From NCBI GenBank assembly GCA_944363705.1, contig CALVUY010000006.1, forward strand, positions 1-37,107: a stretch of 37,107 bases of DNA. Reading direction: 5' to 3'. Numbering within the stretch: position 1 is the first letter of the stretch; each line of letters opens with the position of its first letter. Positions 1-7,762 of this stretch are shown here, in pieces. Both the position numbers and the translations under genes were made by a program. Source of the stretch: an uncultured Bacilli bacterium (lineage in GTDB: Bacteria; Bacillota_I; Bacilli_A; RF39; UBA660). Below the pieces are notes generated by a model. It was not told the origin of the DNA. It saw only the letters and a program-made list of their open reading frames with translations, and did not search any database.

Positions 1-422
1 GATCCTACCACTCTATGACACGGTATAATTATGGAAATAGGATTATGACTAACTGCACCTCCTACCGCTTGACTAGATATCTTTTTAAGACCTTTTTGTT
101 TTGCAATAGTATCTGCAATATCTTTATAAGTAATAACTTCTCCATAAGGTATTTCACAAAGTATCTTCCAAACACTTTTTCTAAAGTCACTACCTAAAGG
201 ATTTAAATCAAGTTCATTTATACTAGGTTTTTCTCCTTTAAAATATCTATCTAACCACTCTTTAGTCTTAATTAATATTTCTTTCTCTTCTTCTTTTATT
301 TCATCTTTTAAGCAAGAAAAATAATATTTCTGTCCTTCTATCCATAAACCTATTAATTTATTGTTTTTGGAAGCGAGTAAAATATCACCAATTGGAGATT
401 TATAATGAGTAGTATAAATCAC
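1..422 (-). CDS. ogt: Methylated-DNA--protein-cysteine methyltransferase, 3' end cut by window edge
   Basis: Suicide DNA-repair protein that moves the alkyl group from O6-alkylguanine to its own cysteine. The frame starts at a GTG (420-422) and reads IYTTHYKSPIGDILLA, then an N-terminal domain. It ends at the window edge in IPCHRVVG, the family's active-site PCHRV motif, with the acceptor Cys at about residue 135. Some 140 codons are present, so roughly 15-35 C-terminal residues are missing. The GTG is chosen because an AAAGGAG lies about 8 nt upstream, inside the end of the ABC-F gene, whose stop is only 5 nt away. The two genes are therefore probably co-transcribed and translationally coupled. 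Confidence 0.9.
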   Translation of the reverse strand, partial: MIYTTHYKSPIGDILLASKNNKLIGLWIEGQKYYFSCLKDEIKEEEKEILIKTKEWLDRYFKGEKPSINELDLNPLGSDFRKSVWKILCEIPYGEVITYKDIADTIAKQKGLKKISSQAVGGAVSHNPISIIIPCHRVVG

Positions 423-427
423 TTGAA

Positions 428-1942
428 TCACTCCTTTACATTATCTATCTTTCTTAAACCATCTATAGTTAATAAATATAAACTATCAACTACTTCTTCT
501 ATATATTTTCTATCATGTGAAACACTTATTATTGTACCACTAAACTCTCTCAAAACCTTTCTAATGACAGGATTAGATAAAGGACTTACATTTCTAGTAG
601 GTTCATCTAATACCAAAACATTACACTTATCAAGAACTAATTTCATTAAAAACAACTTAGCTTTCGTTCCATTACTTAAATCTTTTATCTTTCCTGTCAT
701 TTCTTCTCTTGTAAATTTCATATTTCCTAAATACATCCTCGCTCTAGTTATATCATCTTTATAATTACTTGGAGCGATAAATTCTAAAACATATTCATAA
801 TTATTTAAAACTTCATCATAGTTTTGAGGCATATAACCCACTTTAATATCTTCTCTTAACTTTAACTGTTCATAAATAATTTTAATTAAAGTAGATTTCC
901 CTATCCCATTTTTACCTACAATACATAAATGAGTATTACCTACTACTTCTAATTTAATATTTCTAGATAAAACTTTATTATCAATCTTTAACTCTTTTAA
1001 ATCTAAATTAAGAACTACTTTTGTCTTTGGAACTTGCACATCTTCAAAAAAGAAATTAATACCTTCTTCTACATCAGGTAATTCAGTAAGAGTAGTATCA
1101 TCTAACTTCCTCTCTTGTGATTTTAAAGAATGCATCTTCTTTTTTAATAATCTTGCCCCGTGAGGATCACTTCTTGAAATAGTATTTTGTTGATACTCTA
1201 CTTTTTGCATAACTTGTCTTAATTTTTCTTGTTTCTTAATAAAATTTCTTTTCTCATTTTTTGCTACTTGTCTTTGTTTATCTATCATTCTAAGTCTTTT
1301 AGAAACATAAGTATCATAATCAATCTTTAAAAGAGTATATCTACAATCTGTTTTACCTTTTATCTGTTCTAAATGTAAAATCATATTAGCAGTATTAGAA
1401 AGTAGACTCTCATCGTGAGAAACATAAACAATAGGTTTTGAGGTACTATTAATAAATTTCTCTAACCACTCTAAAGTTTCTATATCTAAATCATTAGTAG
1501 GCTCATCTAAAAATAAAATATCAAATTCTTCTAGTAATAATTTTAATATATTTACTTTTACTTTCTCTCCACCTGATAAAGACATTATTCTTTGCTCTAA
1601 TATTTCATCTTCTAAATTAAATAGTTCTAAATACTTATAAAGTTCACTTATTTTATTATAATAGTCTTCTTCACAACTAAATAGATAATCATATACTTTC
1701 TTATTTAAATTATCTTCACTAATTACTTGTTCTAAATATCCAACTCTATTCCCTTTTAAATTAATAGTTCCTTCTATCTCTCCATAATCACACATAGAAA
1801 GAATAGTTTTAAGTAAAGTAGATTTACCATTACCTTCTTCACCAATAATCGCTAACTTATCTCCTTTATTTAAAGTTAAAGATAAGTCTTTAATTATATA
1901 TCTACCATTTACTAATATAGTTAAGTTTCTTATTTCTAACAT
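428..1942 (-). CDS. ABC-F family ATPase, antibiotic-resistance/ribosome-protection type
   Basis: Soluble protein of 504 residues with two ATP-binding domains and no membrane segments, as in ABC-F proteins, which bind the ribosomal E site and clear stalled or drug-bound ribosomes. Domain 1 has Walker A GEEGNGKST (residues 34-42), signature LSGGEK (about 122) and Walker B LDEPTNDLD. A long basic linker follows at about 210-290. Domain 2 has GKNGIGKST (about 345), an altered signature LSNGTK, and LDEPTRNVSP where LDEPTNHLD is usual. The ATG at 1940-1942 is chosen because AGAAAGGAAGG lies just upstream; the frame stays open for 17 more codons, which belong to the leader. Two leader peptides and alternative hairpins upstream argue for drug-inducible resistance of the Vga/Lsa/Msr kind rather than a housekeeping EttA. 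The substrate drug cannot be read from the sequence. Confidence 0.88.
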   Translation of the reverse strand: MLEIRNLTILVNGRYIIKDLSLTLNKGDKLAIIGEEGNGKSTLLKTILSMCDYGEIEGTINLKGNRVGYLEQVISEDNLNKKVYDYLFSCEEDYYNKISELYKYLELFNLEDEILEQRIMSLSGGEKVKVNILKLLLEEFDILFLDEPTNDLDIETLEWLEKFINSTSKPIVYVSHDESLLSNTANMILHLEQIKGKTDCRYTLLKIDYDTYVSKRLRMIDKQRQVAKNEKRNFIKKQEKLRQVMQKVEYQQNTISRSDPHGARLLKKKMHSLKSQERKLDDTTLTELPDVEEGINFFFEDVQVPKTKVVLNLDLKELKIDNKVLSRNIKLEVVGNTHLCIVGKNGIGKSTLIKIIYEQLKLREDIKVGYMPQNYDEVLNNYEYVLEFIAPSNYKDDITRARMYLGNMKFTREEMTGKIKDLSNGTKAKLFLMKLVLDKCNVLVLDEPTRNVSPLSNPVIRKVLREFSGTIISVSHDRKYIEEVVDSLYLLTIDGLRKIDNVKE

Positions 1943-1978
1943 TATGCCTTCCTTTCTGGCATAATCAAAGTTTATGCC
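1941..1978 (-). promoter_or_regulatory. Alternative hairpins (translational attenuator) in front of the ABC-F gene
   Basis: Three segments can pair in two exclusive ways. In mRNA order they are segment 1 GGCATAA (1978-1972), segment 2 ATTATGCC (1965-1958) and segment 3 GGCATAAT (1948-1941). 1:2 gives a 7-bp stem with a 7-nt loop. 2:3 gives a perfect 8-bp stem whose 9-nt loop holds the ABC-F Shine-Dalgarno (AGAAAGGAA) and whose stem includes the first two bases of its ATG. No U-tract follows, so control would act on translation rather than termination. Confidence 0.7.
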
Positions 1979-1982
1979 TAAC

Positions 1983-2003
1983 TTATTTAGCAATTATTCT
2001 CAA
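1983..2003 (-). CDS. Leader peptide 2 (MRIIAK) of the ABC-F gene
   Basis: Six-codon frame TTG-AGA-ATA-ATT-GCT-AAA followed by TAA. A near-perfect Shine-Dalgarno, GGAGGTGA (2009-2016), sits 5 nt before the TTG. It ends 5 nt before pairing segment 1 of the attenuator, so a ribosome on its last codons would cover that segment. Short leaders of this kind are standard in erm, msr and related inducible resistance genes. Seen: Shine-Dalgarno, frame and position. Inferred: that it is translated and regulatory. Confidence 0.6.
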   Translation of the reverse strand: MRIIAK

Positions 2004-2008
2004 TTTTC

Positions 2009-2062
2009 TCACCTCCGAATTACTGTTTTAATATCTTTATCAGGCAATATTAATTTTTTCAT
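2009..2062 (-). CDS. Leader peptide 1 (17 aa) of the ABC-F gene
   Basis: Frame ATG to TGA encoding MKKLILPDKDIKTVIRR, preceded by AAAGG 6 nt upstream. Its last codons (CGG AGG TGA) form the Shine-Dalgarno of leader peptide 2, so the two are interlocked: a ribosome paused on its C-terminal IRR codons would block initiation of the second leader. A TGATAAAAT extended -10 at 2085-2093 would start the transcript about 15 nt before this ATG. Confidence 0.55.
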   Translation of the reverse strand: MKKLILPDKDIKTVIRR

Positions 2063-2084
2063 AAAAAGCCTTTCCATTTCTTCT

Positions 2085-2093
2085 ATTTTATCA
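2085..2093 (-). promoter_or_regulatory. Probable promoter of the leader-ABC-F-ogt transcript
   Basis: Extended -10 TGATAAAAT on the minus strand. The -35 is weak: TTGTGT lies 19 nt upstream, longer than ideal. Predicted start is near 2078. Confidence 0.4.
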
Positions 2094-2156
2094 CGAAATG
2101 TTTTTAAATACACAATTATATTTACAAACTCTTGTAATTTAAAATAAGATAAAATT

Positions 2157-2190
2157 AAAAGATTAGAGTTTACTTTCTAATCTTACTTTT
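2157..2190. terminator. Possible bidirectional terminator between the SDR and ABC-F genes
   Basis: GATTAGA (2161-2167) pairs with TCTAATC (2176-2182) around an 8-nt loop. It is followed by T-rich sequence on both strands (TTTTAATTTT on minus, TTACTTTTTT on plus). It would end the dehydrogenase transcript. Confidence 0.5.
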
Positions 2191-2295
2191 TTCACTGTCA
2201 TTTATAGAGCTGACTTCACTCACTTTTTTAGCTACCATTTATAGAGCTGGCTTCACTCACTTTTTTAATTGCCATTTGAGGCTGGCTTCACCTAC
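2187..2295. repeat. Three tandem copies of a ~37-bp repeat
   Basis: Copies lie at 2187-2223, 2224-2260 and 2261-2295. Each begins with six T, contains CATTT then AGAGCTGGC or a close variant, and ends TTCACTCAC (TTCACCTAC in the third). Units are 37, 37 and 35 bp, directly abutting with no spacers. The length is not a multiple of three. Together with the terminator above and an AACATAA/TTATGTT inverted repeat (2333-2354), this is all that is visible in the 2063-2361 gap. Confidence 0.75.
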
Positions 2296-2361
2296 TTTTT
2301 TATTACTACTATTAGAATTAATATATATATCTAACATAACTTAACAATTATGTTTTTAAGA

Positions 2362-3045
2362 TTAATTATTAATATTTTTTATTCCCACTTCTGGTATCAT
2401 TACATCAGAAGGTGTATCAATTATAAATTTAATTAATCTAGCAACTTCTTTTGTATCAAGACCATTATCCATATTTTTTTGAATATTCATTTTCTTAAAC
2501 ATATTTGTTTTCATCATACCTGGCATAACATTAGTCACTCTAATTCCATATTTTGCAACTTCATCCTGTAACGACTTTGAGAAGCCAGTTACTCCCCACT
2601 TTGTAGCATTATACACAACTCTTTCAGCTTTATGATTTATTCCTGCCTGTGAATTAATATTGATTATTAATCCTTCTTTATTATTCTTCATAATTGGAAT
2701 CACTGCTTTAGAACAATTAATAACCCCAAGTAAATTAACATCAACAACTGAATTGATTCTACCACTATCATTTAACTCTAATTCTTCTTGAATCCAAAGT
2801 CCAGCATTATTAATTAATACATCTATTCTTCCAAAATTATCTATAATTTTCTTAATACTTTTTTCTACTAATTTATAATTACTCACATCACAAACTTCAT
2901 AATTACAGTTATTACTATTAGCAACCTCAATTAATTTTTGTTCATTAGTTGCTAAAATTATTACATCATTTTCTTGAGAAAGCGATTCAGTTAATGTTCT
3001 TCCTAAACCATCACTTCCACCTGTTATTAATATTACTTTTCCCAT
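2362..3045 (-). CDS. Short-chain dehydrogenase/reductase (SDR)
   Basis: NAD(P)-dependent oxidoreductase of 227 residues, within the classical SDR size range though slightly short. It shows the cofactor motif TGGSDGLG (residues 8-15), NNAG (about 79-82), the catalytic Ser in INSQAG, and YNATK, which gives the Tyr and Lys of the active site. The substrate is not predictable. The start is supported by GAGGAGG a few bases upstream. A TGATATAAT extended -10 lies at 3161-3169, so the 5' UTR would be about 110 nt. It stands alone, with a terminator-like hairpin and tandem repeats after it. Confidence 0.85.
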   Translation of the reverse strand: MGKVILITGGSDGLGRTLTESLSQENDVIILATNEQKLIEVANSNNCNYEVCDVSNYKLVEKSIKKIIDNFGRIDVLINNAGLWIQEELELNDSGRINSVVDVNLLGVINCSKAVIPIMKNNKEGLIININSQAGINHKAERVVYNATKWGVTGFSKSLQDEVAKYGIRVTNVMPGMMKTNMFKKMNIQKNMDNGLDTKEVARLIKFIIDTPSDVMIPEVGIKNINN

Positions 3046-3221
3046 CAGAGTTCCTCCTCACAAAATACTATCTTTCTAACAAATTAAAATTTATTGTAGC
3101 ATTTATATACATTATGCTATCTCTAAATCATCTATAACTTACAGTACAAATACCACTCTAATTATATCATTTATTAAATATATTTAAAACAAAAGTAGTT
3201 ACTATGTTACTATTAACAATA

Positions 3222-5567
3222 TTACTCACCAACTATTTCATAACCTAGTTTTTCATAAGTATTTTTTCTTTTTAAAAACATATTTCTTGTCTTAGCAAAG
3301 TTATCATCAACATAATCATATATTAATATCTCTTTTTTATTTTCATTTTTCCTATGAAGTCTTCCTGCATATTGTATAACTCTAGTCTTACCTGATATTG
3401 GCATAGTAAGAAATAAAACGTCTAATTTATCATCATCAAATCCTTCTCCTATATATGAACCTGTAGAAATTATAATTTTATTACTATTATTTAAAGTTAT
3501 TTCATCATTTAATTCTTTATACTTTTTAAGAACTTTCTTACCTATACCTCCATAATATTTAAAAATATTATTAGTATACTTACTTAATTTATCATAAATA
3601 TAATCTAAATGTTCTAATCTTTCCGTTAATACTAAAATATTCTTACCATTATCATACTCTTTTTTAATATCTTTAATTATCTTTTCACTTCTTAAAATAT
3701 CTTTGGCAATAAAATCATTTATTTCATTTAACTCATAATTATCTATTTTAGGATTAGTAAAACTTAAATGACTTTTCTTAACTATTACTTTCATAGGTAT
3801 ATTTAACTCTTTATTGAATTTTAAAGTATCTACCTTATACCTAATATCACCACATTGCATTTTTATAATAGGTGTATGGCCATTTTCTCTTTCTGGTGTT
3901 GCAGATATTCCATAGACATATTTAGCATTACCAGTATTTATCGCTTGTTCAAAAGTATAAGCAGCGGTATGATGACATTCATCTATAATAATCATTCCAT
4001 AATTTTTAGCAATGTCTAAAACATCACCATTATTCCATAAAGATTTTATACTAGCAACATCTATTATATTAGTAATATTTTTCTTTTTACCACTTATCTC
4101 TCCTACTTCATCTATGTCAAGAAACTCTTTAATTCTATCTTTCCACTGTTCAAGTAATTGAAGTTTATTAACAAGTATTAAGGTATTTACTTTTCTTTCT
4201 TCTATCAGTTTACATCCTATAACTGTTTTACCAAATCCAGTTGGAGCACAAAGTATTCCATTATCATATTTAAGGAGTTTATATAAAGCAAGTTGTTGTT
4301 CTTCTCTTAATTTACCGTTAAAGCTAACTGTGATTTTTTTACCTTTACTTCGTTTATCTGTTTTAATTATTTTTATATTATTAGTTTTACAAAGACTTTC
4401 TAAATATTCATAAGTACCTCTCGGTAACTTTAAATACTTATCATCTTCTTTACTACAGTCAATTACCATAGGTACATTATAAACGGACATTCTTAAGCTT
4501 TGTTTTTTATAAAACTCTGGATTAGCAAAAGTAGCAAGTCTTCTAAAACTATTTTTAACAATAGAATCTAACCCTGCTTTATCAATATAGACCATATCAT
4601 TTAATATTACTTTTATACTTTTAGGATAGTTTATTTTATTTTTACTTTTAGTTAAAACTTCTTTATTCATATTAACTATCTCATGTCCTATATCTATAGT
4701 TTCATTACTTAATTTTTCTATTGTTTCAAGTACTTCATTCTCTGTTAATTTATGAATAGACTTTAAATACTCTAATTGATTTTTCACTTTCATAAAGTTT
4801 CTATCTATAAATATTGTATTACCATATTTAGAAGGTTCATTTTGAAAAGGCAAAGCTATTAAATTACCATAACCTCCTTTAGGTAGGGTATCTTGATTAG
4901 GAAACATTCTATCAAAAGAAGATATAGGTAAATTACTTATTTCCATAGTTTTAGATAATAACAAACTTCCTAATTTTCTTGCTATTATTGCTTTTATATT
5001 AGTAGAAAAGAAAATCCATATATGTATTCCATTACCTGATCTACTTCTTTCTAATATAGCAGGTATTTTGTATTCATCACATATATTAAGAAATGCAAGA
5101 ACTTCTTCTTTAATATCGTTATCACTATTTTTATTATCAAAATCTAAAGCTAAAAAATAACAAGTATCATCAGTTAGTAATGGATATATACCTATAGGAT
5201 TATTTTCATACATATGGCTATAAATAACATTTTTCGATAAAGGTTTATTTTCTCTATATTGACAAGTTTTACATTTCTTACCCATAGTCTTATTGCAAAC
5301 ATTCTTTTTCCATTCATTTAGACAAGCAGGAATATAATATTTAATATTAGGATTATCTTTGTTTATAGATAAATATGGATACACATCATCTCTACCTTTA
5401 AAATAGCTCATAAATATTTTAACTTTTTCTTCTCTTGATAAAGATGATACTTCTTCCTTACTATCTAAAGTATTAAGCATTGCTTTTAATTTATTTAGTT
5501 CGTTTTTAATATTATTTATTGCAATTTCTTTTTCTTTAATTTTATTAATTATTTCATCTCTATTCAT
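3222..5567 (-). CDS. TOTE-type archaeo-eukaryotic primase fused to a superfamily 2 helicase
   Basis: 781 residues. Residues 1-40 look like a coiled coil. Next come four cysteines (82, 91, 99, 102), likely a zinc knuckle, and then a primase-polymerase domain of the AEP-TOTE type. This has LDFDNK (Asp142/Asp144, the metal-binding DxD) and SGNGIHIW (His182). The C-terminal half is a helicase: Walker A APTGFGKT (441-448), DECH (529-532), SATPER (555-560), and a motif VI of the form QYAGRLHR near 725. Such fusions were described as core parts of predicted nucleic-acid-directed conflict (defence) systems; repair or replication of mobile DNA is the alternative. It has its own promoter (5597-5625) just after the rloB terminator, so it is a separate transcription unit beside the RloAB pair. 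Confidence 0.8.
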   Translation of the reverse strand: MNRDEIINKIKEKEIAINNIKNELNKLKAMLNTLDSKEEVSSLSREEKVKIFMSYFKGRDDVYPYLSINKDNPNIKYYIPACLNEWKKNVCNKTMGKKCKTCQYRENKPLSKNVIYSHMYENNPIGIYPLLTDDTCYFLALDFDNKNSDNDIKEEVLAFLNICDEYKIPAILERSRSGNGIHIWIFFSTNIKAIIARKLGSLLLSKTMEISNLPISSFDRMFPNQDTLPKGGYGNLIALPFQNEPSKYGNTIFIDRNFMKVKNQLEYLKSIHKLTENEVLETIEKLSNETIDIGHEIVNMNKEVLTKSKNKINYPKSIKVILNDMVYIDKAGLDSIVKNSFRRLATFANPEFYKKQSLRMSVYNVPMVIDCSKEDDKYLKLPRGTYEYLESLCKTNNIKIIKTDKRSKGKKITVSFNGKLREEQQLALYKLLKYDNGILCAPTGFGKTVIGCKLIEERKVNTLILVNKLQLLEQWKDRIKEFLDIDEVGEISGKKKNITNIIDVASIKSLWNNGDVLDIAKNYGMIIIDECHHTAAYTFEQAINTGNAKYVYGISATPERENGHTPIIKMQCGDIRYKVDTLKFNKELNIPMKVIVKKSHLSFTNPKIDNYELNEINDFIAKDILRSEKIIKDIKKEYDNGKNILVLTERLEHLDYIYDKLSKYTNNIFKYYGGIGKKVLKKYKELNDEITLNNSNKIIISTGSYIGEGFDDDKLDVLFLTMPISGKTRVIQYAGRLHRKNENKKEILIYDYVDDNFAKTRNMFLKRKNTYEKLGYEIVGE

Positions 5568-5596
5568 AATGACTCCCCTTTTAATATTTGACGTAT

Positions 5597-5625
5597 ATTC
5601 TAATATTTTTTATAAGGAAAGTCAA
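5597..5625 (-). promoter_or_regulatory. Promoter of the primase-helicase gene
   Basis: -35 TTGACT (5620-5625), 17-bp spacer, -10 TAGAAT (5597-5602) on the minus strand. GGGGAG follows as ribosome-binding site before the ATG at 5567. Confidence 0.65.
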
Positions 5626-5650
5626 TGAAAAAAGATGGCAATAATTACCA
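5625..5650 (-). terminator. Terminator after rloB
   Basis: On the minus strand TGGTAA-TTA-TTGCCA (one G-U pair) is followed by TCTTTTTTC. It abuts the -35 of the next gene. Confidence 0.6.
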
Positions 5651-5664
5651 ACTCTAATTTCAAA

Positions 5665-6357
5665 TTATTCTAATTCTTTTAATCTTTTATCTACTTCATC
5701 AAAAAATCTATAAACAGTAGTACAACTTTCTGAATCCGATGGTTTATCTTTACTATGATTCAAATGAATACGATATGCATTCTTTCGAGCTTTTTCTAAA
5801 GAGCCATATTTAGATAATATAGAATATATTTTTTCATCATTCTTTTTATACCTATATTTTAACCCTGCTGCATTAAAATATTCATTTATTTTACTTTCAT
5901 AAGATTTTCTATCCATACCAGTATCTATATAATTAAAATATAGTAAAAACCAATACTCAATAGCTTGGTTAGACCACAAAGGAATATACCCATTTCTTTC
6001 ACACATTTCTATTGCTTTATTAAATGATTCACTACTAAAACTATCTTTATCAAATACAACAAATATTTTTCCATAAGGTATTGTAGAAATTTTATATTCA
6101 TCTATTTCGTTCAATATATCTTGAGTAGATTTTACTAAAGATGTCGTATTCATTCCCTTACCTACTATTTTCACTTTTAACTTATAATCATCTTCTATCA
6201 ATTCATTAATAGCTGCAACCGCTCCTTCAAAATAGTTAGGTTCTGTTTCTTTACCTTCACAAACTATAAGCCAATTACTAGATTTTTGTTTTCTAATATT
6301 TTCTTTTCTTCTATTTCTTTCTTCTCTTCGTTTTTTAAATAAATCATCACTGCCCAT
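5665..6357 (-). CDS. rloB: RloB-like Toprim-fold protein (AbiLii-like)
   Basis: 230 residues with a very basic N-terminus (residues 8-25). The Toprim-like core opens with IVCEGKETEPNYF (31-43), continues with VFDKDSF (Asp103/Asp105), and includes SNQAIEYWFLLYF (129-141), the conserved pattern of the RloB family. RloB partners an ABC-type ATPase in RloAB loci, first seen inside restriction loci, and resembles AbiLii of the lactococcal AbiL phage-abortive system. The likely role is a nuclease effector held in check or triggered by RloA. It lies 7 nt after rloA, so the two form an operon; a terminator follows. Phage activation is inferred from the family. Confidence 0.85.
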   Translation of the reverse strand: MGSDDLFKKRREERNRRKENIRKQKSSNWLIVCEGKETEPNYFEGAVAAINELIEDDYKLKVKIVGKGMNTTSLVKSTQDILNEIDEYKISTIPYGKIFVVFDKDSFSSESFNKAIEMCERNGYIPLWSNQAIEYWFLLYFNYIDTGMDRKSYESKINEYFNAAGLKYRYKKNDEKIYSILSKYGSLEKARKNAYRIHLNHSKDKPSDSESCTTVYRFFDEVDKRLKELE

Positions 6358-6364
6358 AATTCAC

Positions 6365-7570
6365 CTACTTATCTTCGTATGGAATAGCACCAAACTTTCC
6401 AGTTAAATATCTCTTCTCATAATCAGCATCTACTCTTAAATTTCTAAATTCTGATAATGAATATAATCTAGCTTTCCCATATTGGTCTTTTTCCACTAAA
6501 TAAAGTTCATCTCTTCTTAAATCATCACTATTGAATAAAAAAGTTGAATGAGCTGTATAAATTAATTGAGCATTATTTTTATTTATTTTTTTATCTTTAT
6601 ACATATTAACAATTTTTTTAAATAATAACGGATGAAATTTGACATCTAACTCATCAATACATAGTAGCCCACCATTTTCTAAATTATTTAAAATAGTTGG
6701 CATAATATTAAATATTTTAATAGTACCATCAGATTCATATTGTAATGGTAGTAATATATGATTTTTATTATCAATATTTTTATGTACTCCACTAAGCTTA
6801 TAAGATTTATTTTCTCCACTATCACTAATCTCATCAATTTTAATACCTAATAAACAAGGATCAAATTCATTAATTATTTGTTGAAATCTTTCGTATAGTA
6901 AATTATTTTGAGATAAAAGATTAATACTTGTTTGAGGTTGAAAAACACTTTCTACTCTAAAATCAAACTTATTAATATAATTATAAATATCTCTTAAAAT
7001 TCCCTTTTCTTCTTTAATCGCTACATTACTTAAAATTAATAATTTATTTGTACTTAAATTAACATTATCACTAAAAAGATTCCAAGTCTTTTCATAATTA
7101 GCATAAGAAGAACCAAAATTAACCAAGTCTTTATTTCTTTCAAAAATAATTTTTTGAGTTGCTTTAGTAGTAGAAGAAAATTTCTTTTTATATAGCCACT
7201 CCTCATCAAAGCCATCTTTATTCATTGAAAATCCATATCTATATTCATAATCACCAAGAGAAATTGAAATTTCAAATTCACTATTTTCATTTCTAGCATT
7301 ATTACTAAATGCAAAAGAAAATGTAGGTAAATCTTTATTAATATCTATTCTATTTGACATTTTAATAGTTTCAAACATAAAATGTAATGCCTCAAGTGCA
7401 CTACTTTTACCAGAAGCATTCGCACCATGAATTTCTATAACTGGTAAAATTTTATTTCCATTAATATTAATTGTGGAATTAATGTGTCTTTTTTCCCCAG
7501 TTGCCATTAAATCCAAAATTGTCTCATCATAAAAACATTTATAATTTTTAAATTTAAATTGCAATAACAT
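6365..7570 (-). CDS. rloA: RloA-like AAA/ABC-type ATPase (AbiLi-like)
   Basis: 401 residues, OLD/RloA-type ATPase: MLLQFKFKNYKCF N-terminus, Walker A GANASGKS (49-56), a long helical middle region, Walker B LLCIDELD and the switch histidine in IYTAHST near the C-terminus. The ATG at 7568-7570 is preferred because AAGGAAGG lies 8 nt before it; a GTG three codons upstream overlaps that site. With rloB it forms a two-gene module like PARIS and AbiL, in which the ATPase senses infection and the Toprim partner acts. The promoter-like TTGCAA-16-TAAAAT lies at 7595-7622. Confidence 0.85.
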   Translation of the reverse strand: MLLQFKFKNYKCFYDETILDLMATGEKRHINSTININGNKILPVIEIHGANASGKSSALEALHFMFETIKMSNRIDINKDLPTFSFAFSNNARNENSEFEISISLGDYEYRYGFSMNKDGFDEEWLYKKKFSSTTKATQKIIFERNKDLVNFGSSYANYEKTWNLFSDNVNLSTNKLLILSNVAIKEEKGILRDIYNYINKFDFRVESVFQPQTSINLLSQNNLLYERFQQIINEFDPCLLGIKIDEISDSGENKSYKLSGVHKNIDNKNHILLPLQYESDGTIKIFNIMPTILNNLENGGLLCIDELDVKFHPLLFKKIVNMYKDKKINKNNAQLIYTAHSTFLFNSDDLRRDELYLVEKDQYGKARLYSLSEFRNLRVDADYEKRYLTGKFGAIPYEDK

Positions 7571-7594
7571 AATTAACACCTTCCTTTTGGCTAT

Positions 7595-7622
7595 ATTTTA
7601 TCACTTTTTCATATTTTTGCAA
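7595..7622 (-). promoter_or_regulatory. Promoter of the rloAB operon
   Basis: TTGCAA, 16-bp spacer, TGA-TAAAAT (extended -10) on the minus strand, 25 nt before the rloA start. The remaining gap up to 7727 shows nothing else. Confidence 0.5.
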
Positions 7623-7727
7623 TATTTTAGGAGATTTTTTCTCTTAAAGTGTATTATTTCTTTTATATTTTATGCAATTTGTTTAATTATATGCATGTAA
7701 AATATATATACAAATATATTAATTCAT

Positions 7728-7762
7728 AAAAAAACAGAACTGCTTCCAACTAAAACAATTCT
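7728..7762 (-). terminator. Terminator of the zeta-like gene
   Basis: AGAATTG (7762-7756) pairs with CAGTTCT (7742-7736, one G-U), then seven T on the minus strand. The stem overlaps the stop codon. The plus strand also has a T-run, so it may work both ways. Confidence 0.65.

Noticed and set aside
1943-1993. 17-residue N-terminal extension of the ABC-F protein
   Set aside because: It would start at a TTG inside leader 2 without its own ribosome-binding site, and the extension overlaps the RNA switch.
2187-2295. Possible CRISPR array
   Set aside because: The units abut directly with no unique spacers, only three copies exist, and no cas genes are near.
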